A DNA stretch of 64,000 bases from an uncultured Bacteroidales bacterium (GTDB lineage Bacteria; Bacteroidota; Bacteroidia; Bacteroidales; Bacteroidaceae): the NCBI GenBank assembly GCA_902791295.1, contig CADAVI010000001.1, positions 1 to 64,000 on the forward strand. The letters are read 5' to 3'. The position numbers and the translations under genes are program-made. Positions 41,417-49,298 of the stretch are shown piece by piece. Every line of letters begins with the position of its first letter. Positions within the stretch are counted from its first letter, which is position 1. Under the pieces are notes generated by a model. The model was not told the DNA's origin and searched no databases. It saw nothing but the letters and a program-made list of their open reading frames with translations.

Positions 41417-41483
41417 GGCGTTGGATGATGAATTGAATGATGGAACAAATGATTTCCACTACTTTCCAGATGTGCTGCTTCAT
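41367..41483 (-). CDS. Small hydrophobic protein, 38 residues
   Basis: ATG 41483 to TGA 41367: a short basic start MKQHIWK, a hydrophobic helix VVEIICSIIQFIIQ, then a polar tail. It was found by reading the leader of the P5-like gene; the predicted promoter at 41585 places it first on that transcript, and it overlaps the P5-like start by 50 bases in another frame. In size, hydrophobic core and position it resembles the very small membrane peptides (such as the smalltalk family) seen in Bacteroidales clusters with HU and P5 or amidase genes. Homology cannot be claimed from this length. Confidence 0.5.
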   Translation of the reverse strand: MKQHIWKVVEIICSIIQFIIQRHDTRTEKSQSAEHPQE

Positions 41484-41584
41484 GGTGTTGATAGTGTTTT
41501 GATGGTTTGTGATAATGGAGAGTTAAAGGGGTTATTAATAGGATTCAGGAGGATGCATCCGGGCCTCTTTCCCTTTTTCCGCTA

Positions 41585-41592
41585 CAAAGGTA
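41585..41592 (-). promoter_or_regulatory. -7 element for the small protein/P5-like cluster
   Basis: Leftward TACCTTTG at 41585-41592; predicted start near 41578, 95 bases before the small protein ATG at 41483. No -33 TTG at the usual spacing. Confidence 0.55.
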
Positions 41593-41811
41593 CGGCGACT
41601 CTCTGGCACGCAGATACGTTCGTGTGCGCTGGAGTGCACTGCCCATGAAAAAATTTTCCGGCACACCGTGCACAGCCTTTCCCCAAGCCCCTGCCCCACC
41701 CAAAGGGAGCGCCCTATGGGGCTTTTAATCATATATGTACGCGCAACCAGTGGCGCAATCATCAATTGTCAGTTCTCCATTCTCCATTACCATTCATCGT
41801 GTGCGTGCGCG

Positions 41812-41905
41812 CAACTAGTGGCGCACCCTGCGCATCTTTTTTCGTGCACCCTGCGCAATAATAAACGCGCACCCTGCACGATTGATGTCGTGCAGGGTGC
41901 GCGCT
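41812..41905. repeat. Dispersed palindromic repeat, family 1, copy D
   Basis: Begins CAACTAGTGGCGCACCCTGC and carries four 13-base units. The last two form a perfect 15-pair hairpin (GCGCACCCTGCACGA with TCGTGCAGGGTGCGC). Leftward this is followed by GTTTATTATT, consistent with a terminator for the DUF4252 gene. The rest of the 41484-41811 stretch holds only the promoter at 41585 and no gene. Confidence 0.8.
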
Positions 41906-41932
41906 AAAAGGGGCACAGGCGCGCCCGCCGTG

Positions 41933-42376
41933 TCAGTCCTCCCTGAAGAACTGGGGGAATCCGCCGTGGAAGTCGCCCTTCATGCTTATCACCGTGGCGT
42001 GAGGCTTCTGGTACACCACCAGCACCGCGCGCGTGGGGTCTTCCTTCGACTGCAGCACACGCACCAGCTGGCCCTGCTTCACGGTGGCAAACACCTGCTC
42101 GAAGCCAGCGGCCTTCAACTGGCGCACCAGGCGGTTGCCCATCAGGCGGCCCACCTTGTCGCCGCGCGAGATGAGCAGCGTCATCTCGTCAATACGTCTC
42201 AGCATGTCTTGCAGACCCGGCACAGAGACCTGGTCCAGCGGCAGCTCGTCCATCATCTTGCGAGTCACCACAAGCGTGTTCACGTCGCCCAACTTCTTGT
42301 ACTTCTGCAGCACACTCTCCTGGCCCTGCGCCGTGAGCGACAGCAGCAGCATAGCCAGCATCAATAGTTTTTTCAT
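41933..42376 (-). CDS. DUF4252 family secreted protein
   Basis: 147 residues. Signal peptide (1-19, LTAQGQ), then a compact alpha/beta domain with the DUF4252 pattern: VNTLVVTRKMMDELP, RIDEMTLLISRGDKVG, and VVYQKPHATVISMKGDF near the end. The family is confined largely to Bacteroidetes and has no known activity. It is monocistronic, divergent from the COG0523 GTPase gene, with a leftward TAACTTTG at 42397-42404 and a leader of about 14 bases. Confidence 0.8.
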   Translation of the reverse strand: MKKLLMLAMLLLSLTAQGQESVLQKYKKLGDVNTLVVTRKMMDELPLDQVSVPGLQDMLRRIDEMTLLISRGDKVGRLMGNRLVRQLKAAGFEQVFATVKQGQLVRVLQSKEDPTRAVLVVYQKPHATVISMKGDFHGGFPQFFRED

Positions 42377-42396
42377 TTCGCTTACGATATTGCCTA

Positions 42397-42475
42397 CAAA
42401 GTTACAGCTAATTCATCGCAGCCACAACTTTTTCAATAAAAAGTGCTACATTTTATAATAAAAGCGCTAACTTTG
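42397..42475. promoter_or_regulatory. Divergent promoters of DUF4252 and COG0523 genes
   Basis: Leftward TAACTTTG at 42397-42404 (start near 42390) and rightward TAACTTTG at 42468-42475 (start near 42482). The rightward start lies two bases before an ATG at 42484 that is in frame with the GTPase gene. Confidence 0.6.
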
Positions 42476-42522
42476 CCTTCCGAATGATTTCGGAAGAACA
42501 AGAAAAAAAACACACAAAGACT

Positions 42523-43845
42523 ATGGCATTCAAGGAAGTGCCTGTGCTATTGCTCACAGGCTATCTGGGCAGCGGCAAAACCACCCTGCTCAACCGCATA
42601 CTCACCAACCGCCGCGGCATACGCTTTGCCGTCATTGTCAACGACATAGGCGAGGTGAACATCGACGCTGACCTCATTCAGCAGGGAGGCATCGTCGACC
42701 AGCAAGACGACTCGCTCGTCGCCCTGCAAAACGGATGCATCTGCTGCACACTCAAGATGGACCTCGTCGAGCAGCTCACCGACCTCGTCAAGATGCAGCA
42801 GTTCGACTACATCGTCATCGAGGCCTCCGGCATCTGCGAGCCAGCCCCCATCGCACAGACCATCTGCTCCATCCCCACGATGGAACCCAAATACTGGGCA
42901 GCAGGCGTGCCACGCCTCGACTGCATCGTCACCGTTGTTGACGCCCTGCGCATGAAGGACGAATTCGGCTCGGGAGCCAACCTCCAGAAGAACAACATCG
43001 GAGAAGAAGACATCGAAAACCTCGTCATACAGCAAATCGAGTTCTGCAACATCGTCCTCCTCAACAAGGCCGCCGAAGTGGAACCCGCCGAGCTGGACCG
43101 CATCAAGCAAATCATACGCGCCCTGCAGCCCAAAGCCGACATCATCGAGTGCAACTACGGCGACGTGGACTTCGACCGCATCCTCCACACCGGACTCTTC
43201 AACTTTGACAAAGTGGCCACCTCAGCCGCATGGCTCGAAGCCGTCGAAGGCGAAAACCCCACCGACGAAGACGACGAAGAAGAGGAAGAGCATCACCACC
43301 ACCACGACCACGACGACGATGACGATGATGACGACGACCACGAGGACGAGCACCACCACCACCATCACGACGATGACAATGATGACGACGACGAGCACGA
43401 AGAGCACCACGCCCACCACCATCACCATCATCACCACCACCACGACCACGAGCACGGCGAAGCCGAGGAATACGGCATCGGCACCTACGTGTACTACGCA
43501 CGCCGCCCCATGAACCTCAGCATGTTCGACGACTTCGTGGCACGCCTCTGGCCCAAAAACATCATCCGCGCCAAAGGCATCTGCTACTTCAAAGGCGAAG
43601 AGCAAATCTGCTACCTCTTTGAGCAGGCAGGCAAGCAATTCTCGCTCAAGAACTGCGGACAGTGGTACGCCACCATGCCCAAAGACCAGCTCGAGCGACT
43701 CCTCCAGGCCGAGCCCAAACTGCAGCGCGACTGGGACGAAGAGTACGGCGACCGCATGCAGAAACTCGTCTTCATCGGCCAGCACATGGACCACGACATG
43801 AAGACCTTCCTCAAAGAGACGCTGGATGCCTGTCTCACCGTGTGA
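42523..43845 (+). CDS. COG0523/G3E (CobW-type) metallochaperone GTPase with His/Asp tract
   Basis: 440 residues. Walker A GYLGSGKTTLLNRIL (13-27), the family metal-binding motif GCICC (71-75), and the switch region VIEASGICEPAPI are present. The NKxD position reads NKAAE, so guanine recognition is altered as in some relatives. Between the GTPase and the C-terminal CobW domain is a stretch of about 70 residues (248-316) made almost wholly of His, Asp and Glu, with about 28 histidines including a run of ten. Such proteins insert or supply zinc, cobalt or nickel to client enzymes; the tract is a likely metal store or sensor. ATG 42523 is chosen; ATG 42484 would give a nearly leaderless, 453-residue form. 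Confidence 0.88.
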   Translation: MAFKEVPVLLLTGYLGSGKTTLLNRILTNRRGIRFAVIVNDIGEVNIDADLIQQGGIVDQQDDSLVALQNGCICCTLKMDLVEQLTDLVKMQQFDYIVIEASGICEPAPIAQTICSIPTMEPKYWAAGVPRLDCIVTVVDALRMKDEFGSGANLQKNNIGEEDIENLVIQQIEFCNIVLLNKAAEVEPAELDRIKQIIRALQPKADIIECNYGDVDFDRILHTGLFNFDKVATSAAWLEAVEGENPTDEDDEEEEEHHHHHDHDDDDDDDDDHEDEHHHHHHDDDNDDDDEHEEHHAHHHHHHHHHHDHEHGEAEEYGIGTYVYYARRPMNLSMFDDFVARLWPKNIIRAKGICYFKGEEQICYLFEQAGKQFSLKNCGQWYATMPKDQLERLLQAEPKLQRDWDEEYGDRMQKLVFIGQHMDHDMKTFLKETLDACLTV

Positions 43846-43914
43846 ACCGCCATCCAAACCACAACTTTTTGACAAATTAGAATAACTGAGAAAAATAAAA
43901 AGTTTTCCCTTTTG

Positions 43915-43954
43915 AAACGCTACGTGCTTGATTCACAGCCCGTAGCGTTTTTTT
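43915..43954 (+). terminator. Terminator of the COG0523 GTPase gene
   Basis: AAACGCTACG (43915-43924) pairs with CGTAGCGTTT (43941-43950), followed by TTTT. It lies 70 bases after the stop. Confidence 0.85.
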
Positions 43955-44011
43955 GTTCAACGAAAAGTTATCCAAAAGCGAAATTTTTTCAAAAAAAATC
44001 TCAACATTTCT

Positions 44012-44043
44012 TTGCTGAATTGGATAACAATACATATCTTTGC
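44012..44043 (+). promoter_or_regulatory. Promoter of nrdD
   Basis: TTTG at 44012-44015, 20 bases, TATCTTTG at 44036-44043: a full consensus match. Predicted start near 44050. Confidence 0.8.
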
Positions 44044-44049
44044 AATCGG

Positions 44050-44402
44050 TTTACCAAACACCACATCTGATAGCTAATCAACGGCGGAACACCCCCAAAA
44101 CGTGAGCCGCAAACAACCCACACCAGGCACCCCCACAGAGGGACGCCCGACATTTCCCAGCCTGCCAGCAAACAGGAGAACACAGAGAAGACCGAAAACA
44201 CCGGCAGCAGGAAAGGAAGGCCACCGAAACAAGAAGGCCAACAGCCACAACAAGCGCGGAACAAGCCCCTGGGAAGCCCCCGAAAGCCCAACCGCAAAAG
44301 CAAAAACAGCAACTAATTAAGACCATGCACGCGCAGAGCAGAAACCTCACGCACGTACATATATAAAAGTTAATAATACTACAACTAATAAAAAACACAA
44401 CA
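44050..44402 (+). other. Long T-poor leader of nrdD
   Basis: About 350 untranslated bases between the promoter and nrdD, strikingly rich in A and C and almost without T from about 44090 to 44310. Repeated short words (AACA, CCGAAA, GGAAGGCC) are present, but no known riboswitch core was recognised, and no coding frame has protein character. It may be a cis-regulatory RNA sensing redox or nucleotide state, or simply unstructured. Confidence 0.45.
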
Positions 44403-46610
44403 ATGATTCAAACAGTAAGAAAGCGCGACGGCCGTATCGTAGGATACAACGAAGAGAAAATCAAGGCCGCAATCCGCAAAGCCATGTTCCAGACAGAGAA
44501 AGGTGAGGATGAAGCGCTCATCCAGAAAATCACAGACCACATCAGCATGAAAGGCCGTGAGCAGATGACCGTGGAGGAGATACAGGACATGGTGGAGTTG
44601 GAACTGATGAGCTCTCCACGCAAAGAAGTGGCAAAGAAGTACATCGCCTACCGCGACCAGCGCTCCATCGCCCGCCGCTCAAAGACAAAAGCAATGTTCC
44701 TCGAAATCATCGAGGCCAAGAATACAGACATCACCCGCGAGAACGCGAACATGAACGCCGACTCACCCGCCGGCATGATGATGAAATTCGCGAGTGAGAG
44801 CACCAAGCCCTTCGTGGACGACTACCTCCTCTCGCCAGCAGCGCGCGAGGCCGTGAAGGAAAACTACCTCCACATCCACGACAAGGACTACTACCCTACC
44901 AAGTCGCTCACCTGCGTGCAGCACCCCCTGGACCACATCCTGAACGAAGGCTTCATGGCCGGACACGGCGAGAGCCGCCCAGCCAAGCGCATCGAGACAG
45001 CCTCCGTCATCGCCTGCATCAGCATGGAGACCGCACAGAACGAGATGCACGGCGGACAAGCCATCCCAGCGTTCGACTTCTACATGGCGCCCTTCGTGCG
45101 CTCATCATACAAGGAAGAGCTGAAGTACATCGAGCAGATGACCGGACAAGACCTCACCGAGCTCTATGACGCCCCCGTGGAAGACTACGTAGTGCGTCCG
45201 CTCGACGGACTGGCAGGCATCCTCCGCGCACGCCAGCACGCCATCAACCGCACCGTGGGACGCGTGCACCAGGCCATGGAAGCGTTCATACACAACATGA
45301 ACACCATCCACTCGCGCGGCGGCAACCAGGTGGTCTTCTCCAGCATCAACTACGGAACCGACACCTCAGCCGAAGGACGCTGCGTGATTCGCGAGCTCCT
45401 CGAGAGCACCTATCGCGGCGTGGGCAATGGCGCCACAGCCATCTTCCCCATCCAGATTTGGAAGAAGAAGAAGGGCGTCAGCTACCTGCCTGGCGATCCA
45501 AACTACGACCTTTACTGCCTGGCCTGCAAGGTGACAGCACGACGCTTCTTCCCCAACTTCGTCAACCTCGACGCCACCTTCAACCAGCACGAAAAGTGGG
45601 ACATCAACGACCCCAAGCGCTACATGTACGAGATTGCAACCATGGGATGCCGCACACGCGTGTTTGAGAACCGCTTCGGCATGAAGACCTCCGTGGGACG
45701 CGGCAACCTCTCCTTCTCCACCATCAACATCGTGAAGCTCGCACTCGAGTGCCGCGAGATTGAGGACAAGGAAGCACGCATCAACGCATTCTTCGCCAAG
45801 CTCGACAACCTGCTCGAAGTGACCGCCAAGCAGCTCGACGACCGCTACCAGTTCCAGAAGACAGCCTACGTCAAGCAGTTCCAGCTGCTCATGTCAAAGC
45901 TCTGGCTCGGTTCCGAGAACCTGAAAGAGAACGACACCATCGAGTCAGTCATCAACCAAGGCACCCTGGGCATCGGATTCATCGGTCTGGCCGAATGTCT
46001 CATCGCCCTCATCGGCAAGCACCACGGCGAGTCTGAAGAAGCTCAGCAGCTGGGCCTGAAGATTGTCACCTACATGCGCGACCGCGCCAACGAGTTCTCC
46101 GACCGCTATCAGCACAACTACTCCGTGCTGGCCACCCCCGCAGAGGGCTTGGCAGGACGCTTCACGCGAGGCGACCGCAAGAAGTTCGGCATCATCCCAG
46201 GCGTGACCGACAAGGACTACTACACCAACTCGAACCACGTGCCCGTGTACTACCACTGCTCTCCACGCCACAAGGCCGAGATTGAAGGTCCATACCACGA
46301 GCTCACCCGCGGCGGCCACATCTTCTACGTGGAGATTGACGGCGACGCCACCCACAACCCAGAGGCCATCATGAACATTGTGGACCTCATGGACAAGTAC
46401 AACATCGGCTATGGCTCGGTGAACCACAACCGCAACCGCTGCATGCACTGCGGCTACGAGGACGCAACTGAAGGACTCGAGGTTTGCCCCAAGTGCGGCA
46501 GCACCGACATCGACACGCTGCAGCGCATCACAGGCTATCTCGTAGGCACCACCGAACGCTGGAACAGCGGCAAGCTGGCCGAGCTGCGCGACCGCGTAGT
46601 GCACAAGTAA
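44403..46610 (+). CDS. nrdD: Anaerobic ribonucleoside-triphosphate reductase
   Basis: 735 residues. Makes deoxynucleotides from ribonucleoside triphosphates without oxygen, using a glycyl radical. N-terminal ATP-cone (1-95, VRKRDGRIVGYNEEKIKAAIRKAM), a central catalytic barrel with the substrate-site segment GESRPAKRIETASVIACISMET, a C-terminal zinc site (Cys680, Cys683, Cys695, Cys698 in CMHCGY and CPKCGS), and the radical glycine at about 711 in RITGYLVGTTERW. The activating enzyme NrdG, often immediately downstream, is not present; a terminator follows after 60 bases. The organism is therefore a strict or facultative anaerobe with nrdG elsewhere. Confidence 0.96.
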   Translation: MIQTVRKRDGRIVGYNEEKIKAAIRKAMFQTEKGEDEALIQKITDHISMKGREQMTVEEIQDMVELELMSSPRKEVAKKYIAYRDQRSIARRSKTKAMFLEIIEAKNTDITRENANMNADSPAGMMMKFASESTKPFVDDYLLSPAAREAVKENYLHIHDKDYYPTKSLTCVQHPLDHILNEGFMAGHGESRPAKRIETASVIACISMETAQNEMHGGQAIPAFDFYMAPFVRSSYKEELKYIEQMTGQDLTELYDAPVEDYVVRPLDGLAGILRARQHAINRTVGRVHQAMEAFIHNMNTIHSRGGNQVVFSSINYGTDTSAEGRCVIRELLESTYRGVGNGATAIFPIQIWKKKKGVSYLPGDPNYDLYCLACKVTARRFFPNFVNLDATFNQHEKWDINDPKRYMYEIATMGCRTRVFENRFGMKTSVGRGNLSFSTINIVKLALECREIEDKEARINAFFAKLDNLLEVTAKQLDDRYQFQKTAYVKQFQLLMSKLWLGSENLKENDTIESVINQGTLGIGFIGLAECLIALIGKHHGESEEAQQLGLKIVTYMRDRANEFSDRYQHNYSVLATPAEGLAGRFTRGDRKKFGIIPGVTDKDYYTNSNHVPVYYHCSPRHKAEIEGPYHELTRGGHIFYVEIDGDATHNPEAIMNIVDLMDKYNIGYGSVNHNRNRCMHCGYEDATEGLEVCPKCGSTDIDTLQRITGYLVGTTERWNSGKLAELRDRVVHK

Positions 46611-46672
46611 GGCAACAAACACTTTCTTACATTTACATATTATTCATTATCATTTACCCGAATAGCTTTTGT

Positions 46673-46710
46673 GGCGGCGCGTCCGTGAGGATTACGCCGC
46701 CTTTCTTTTT
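46673..46710 (+). terminator. Terminator of nrdD
   Basis: GGCGGCG (46673-46679) pairs with CGCCGCC (46695-46701), followed by TTTCTTTTT. Confidence 0.85.
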
Positions 46711-46852
46711 GAAAAAGCGGAGGCGCAGCTCATGAAAGGCACGGAAAGGATACATGACGGGAAACCGCCCCCTTTCATCCCCCTGAAAGCGAGGGACCGA
46801 GGAGGCCAAGGAGCGCGCACCGAAACAGATACCCCAACAGCCACAGAAACAA
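46711..46852. other. Gene-free stretch after nrdD
   Basis: No gene or clear signal. The stretch continues into the family 2 repeat (46853-46915), and from there to 47102 is again gene-free; one short rightward frame (46927-47124) has no family character. Confidence 0.4.
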
Positions 46853-46915
46853 AGTGCCCCACACCGGTTGACCGATGTGGGGCACTCCGACTATCCGATG
46901 CAGGGCACATCGGTT
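46853..46915. repeat. Dispersed repeat, family 2, copy 3 (terminator-like)
   Basis: AGTGCCCCACACCGG (46853-46867) pairs with CCGATGTGGGGCACT (46872-46886). Leftward it is followed by TTGTTTCTG, fitting a terminator for the flavoprotein gene at 47103. A half-copy ATCCGATGCAGGGCACATCGG follows at about 46892-46912. It lies between convergent nrdD and the flavoprotein gene. Confidence 0.75.
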
Positions 46916-47102
46916 ATTGAGGTATTGTGCTGATGCCGTTCCGACATCCAGTATCTGTCATAAGAAGCCACCCGAAGGGAGAAGAAACTGCATTTCTTAA
47001 CGATATGAAACGCCACGCCGAAGAGAGAAGAAACCGCGCCCCTAACCGATACAAGACACGGCTCCACAAGGAGAGGAAGCCGCATTCCGCAGGAAGCAGA
47101 GC

Positions 47103-48356
47103 CTATCGCTTGTGGGTGAAGTAGCGCCACACGATGCGCGGGAAGGAGTGGAGCGAGGCGCGCTCAATCTGTGTCGTGTAGAAGTACTCGACGAAGCCAG
47201 GGTGCTTGGCCGCCAAGCGGAGGAACAGAGGCCTGACAAGCGGATGCATGAGCCAGTTCTGGTAGCGATTGGCCTTGCGCATGAGGTGATGCAGGTGTTC
47301 CACCCTGTCGAGATAGGTGCGGCGCAGTGTGTCAGACGAGAAGATGTGGCGCAGACGCACATGCTGGCCCACACGCTTGAGGCGCCCGTTGGCGCTGGTG
47401 AGCCAGTGGCTCTCGGCAGCAAACACACCGCTCTGCAGGGCATAGTAGAGCCCTTCGCCCGTGAGCGGCTCGACCAGTCCGGCAGCGTCGCCCGCAAAGA
47501 GGAGCCGCCACTGTTCCGACACAGGCTCAGGCATGCAGTTGCCGATGGGGAGCATCGCTCCGCGCACGTTCTGCTGGTCGGGGAAGTGCACACCCACATG
47601 AGAGAGGAACTCGCGGAAGGTGGCCTGCACATCGAAAGAGTGTCCGGACAGCCGGACCAGACCAAGGCAGACATTCTCGCCCTTGGAGAAAGCCCAAGCA
47701 TAGGAGCCGGGCACTACACCGAAGTAGATGCGCACACCGGTGACATAGGGGCACTGCGCACGTGGCACCTCCGTCTCCAGGCAGAAGGCGTCACCGTTCT
47801 TCGCGCGGCGGAGCATCCATCCGTCGGGAGCCTGCTGCGCGGCACACTTCTCCACGAAGCTGTTGGCACCGTCGGCGGCAATCATGCGCCTGTATTCAAT
47901 GGTGCGCCCCGAAGCTAGAGTCACCAGTCTCTTTCTGAAGTCAATGCCAGTCACCGCGTCACCCTCAATCAGACGTCCGCAACAGCGCTGGTCGCCCAGC
48001 TGCTCAAAGTGGCGAGCCATCCACTCGTCGAAGCGCACGCGGTCAATCAGCGTGATAGGCTCGCGTGGAGTCACCTCCACCACCTGCTCCAAGCCGCGGG
48101 TCTGATGCCCGTTCCAGAGCGAGAACTCCGTCTCGCGGCTCACCACACAGGCATCCAGGCACTCGCGGGCCACCTCGGGACCGAGCAGCGTCTCCAGCGT
48201 GTGTCGCGCCTTGGCGGTGAGCAGTCCGCCGCATAATTTATGACGTGGGTATTCCTTGGCCTCCACCAGCAAGCAGCCGATGCCATAGTTGGTGCAAGCG
48301 ATTGCAGCCGCTGTGCCAGCCGGACCACCGCCCACGATTAGTACGTCAGTATACAT
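47103..48356 (-). CDS. Geranylgeranyl-reductase-family FAD-dependent oxidoreductase
   Basis: 417 residues. FAD-binding VLIVGGGPAGTAAAIAC at the N-terminus, the family segment YPRHKLCGGLL, the ribose-binding region RMIAADGANSFVEK, and the second FAD motif LLFAGDAAGLVEPLTGEGLYYALQSG are all present. Relatives saturate isoprenoid chains of quinones or lipids (geranylgeranyl reductase) or act as menaquinone-related enzymes; the substrate cannot be told here. ATG 48356 (MYTDVLIVGGG) is preferred; ATG 48389 would add 11 residues and is also downstream of the promoter. It has its own promoter and is divergent from the thi operon. Confidence 0.85.
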   Translation of the reverse strand: MYTDVLIVGGGPAGTAAAIACTNYGIGCLLVEAKEYPRHKLCGGLLTAKARHTLETLLGPEVARECLDACVVSRETEFSLWNGHQTRGLEQVVEVTPREPITLIDRVRFDEWMARHFEQLGDQRCCGRLIEGDAVTGIDFRKRLVTLASGRTIEYRRMIAADGANSFVEKCAAQQAPDGWMLRRAKNGDAFCLETEVPRAQCPYVTGVRIYFGVVPGSYAWAFSKGENVCLGLVRLSGHSFDVQATFREFLSHVGVHFPDQQNVRGAMLPIGNCMPEPVSEQWRLLFAGDAAGLVEPLTGEGLYYALQSGVFAAESHWLTSANGRLKRVGQHVRLRHIFSSDTLRRTYLDRVEHLHHLMRKANRYQNWLMHPLVRPLFLRLAAKHPGFVEYFYTTQIERASLHSFPRIVWRYFTHKR

Positions 48357-48433
48357 AGAGGGTATTATAGATTGTAACGGTGTAGTCATGTATCAATGGT
48401 GCCCTAAATTGGCGTGTAAATAGTGTGTGCCCA

Positions 48434-48465
48434 CAAAAGTACAATGTTTTGGATATACTGCCAAA
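48434..48465 (-). promoter_or_regulatory. Promoter of the flavoprotein gene
   Basis: Leftward TACTTTTG at 48434-48441 with TTTG at 48462-48465, 20 bases apart. Start near 48427, 38 bases before the ATG at 48389 and 71 before that at 48356. Confidence 0.75.
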
Positions 48466-48740
48466 GCATTTCCATAAAAATTGTTGTACTTTTTACACTT
48501 ATGTTCCGATAAGGGAAACTTACGTGCGCACACTGGTATGAAAATGCACATTTTGCAGTCTCACGGCACACGCAGACACAGCAAGCTCCCCGTGGTTCCC
48601 TCACAGCATATTGCCCATGCGGTCTTCCGCCTGGGGCGCAGTGTGCCGCCAGCGTGCCAAATCAGCCCCTCACTCTGGCCTGCGCTCCCTGCAACGGAAA
48701 AAAAACACGCCAAACATACCGCTATCTCGAAGAAGTTCAC

Positions 48741-48748
48741 TACCTTTG
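48741..48748 (+). promoter_or_regulatory. -7 element of the thi operon
   Basis: TACCTTTG at 48741-48748, predicted start near 48755, ten bases before the TPP aptamer. No clear -33 partner. Confidence 0.65.
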
Positions 48749-48764
48749 CAACCGTAAAGAAAAA

Positions 48765-48846
48765 CTCGGGGTGCTGAAGCCGCCGTGCCGACGCTGAGAT
48801 GATACCCATAGAACCTGACGCGGATAATGCCGCCGCAGGGATGCAG
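48765..48846 (+). ncRNA. TPP (THI-element) riboswitch aptamer
   Basis: The conserved thi-box parts occur in order: CTCGGGGTGCTG, then CGCTGAGATGATACCC, AGAACCTGACGCGGATAATG and CCGCCGCAGGGATG. This matches the TPP aptamer (CUGAGA, ACCC, GAACCUGA, UAAU and AGGGA elements). Binding of thiamine pyrophosphate should switch off the thi genes through the terminator at 48972-49010. Confidence 0.97.
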
Positions 48847-48971
48847 TGACCACACACAACGGGCAACTGTTGTAACGCACACACCGCCGCCACATGGCCA
48901 CAGGAGCCGGGCCACCACACCCGCCCCGCACCATCGGACGGACGTGCAGCGCCAACCGCCCGCAACGCCCC

Positions 48972-49010
48972 GAGTAGCAAGTGCCTGACAGCACCGGCTG
49001 CTCTTTTTTT
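48972..49010 (+). terminator. Riboswitch-controlled terminator before thiS
   Basis: GAGTAGCAAGTGC (48972-48984) pairs, with two interruptions, with GCACCGGCTGCTC (48991-49003), followed by seven T. It lies 125 bases after the aptamer and 86 bases before thiS, as expected for an expression platform acting at transcription. The 48847-48971 spacer is GC-rich and may hold the anti-terminator. Confidence 0.8.
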
Positions 49011-49096
49011 GTTTAAGCACGGAGCGAGTGGGCTTTCACTCCCCATTTCACGAGATTCCACACGCTCCATTTCATGATAATATACAAGGTAAAGAT

Positions 49097-49294
49097 ATGA
49101 AACTACAAATCAACAACCAGGAGCGAGAGACCGCCGCACGCAACCTGCAGGAGCTGGCGGAAGAGCTGCAGCTGCCCGCCAAGGGCGTGGCCGTGGCTGT
49201 GAACAACGCCATGGTGATGCGTGCCAGCTGGGCGACGCACACCCTCAGCGAGAACGACCGCATCACCATCGTCAAGGCCGCCTGCGGAGGATAA
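49097..49294 (+). CDS. thiS: Sulfur carrier protein ThiS
   Basis: 65 residues, the usual ThiS length, starting MKLQINNQERE and ending in the essential Gly-Gly (KAACGG). ThiF adenylates this C-terminus and it then carries the thiocarboxylate sulfur for thiazole formation by ThiG. ATG 49097 is chosen; a longer frame from 49028 has no family support. It is the first gene of the thi operon, four bases before thiE. Confidence 0.95.
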   Translation: MKLQINNQERETAARNLQELAEELQLPAKGVAVAVNNAMVMRASWATHTLSENDRITIVKAACGG

Positions 49295-49298
49295 GCCC

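Noticed and set aside
44102..44320. 72-codon frame in the nrdD leader
   Set aside because: GTG start, low-complexity Thr/Pro/Lys composition from T-poor DNA; more likely leader RNA.
44050..44402. Cobalamin riboswitch in the nrdD leader
   Set aside because: No conserved B12-box sequence could be found.
48561..49070. 169-codon leftward frame
   Set aside because: Exactly antisense to the TPP riboswitch and its terminator, which fully explain the sequence.
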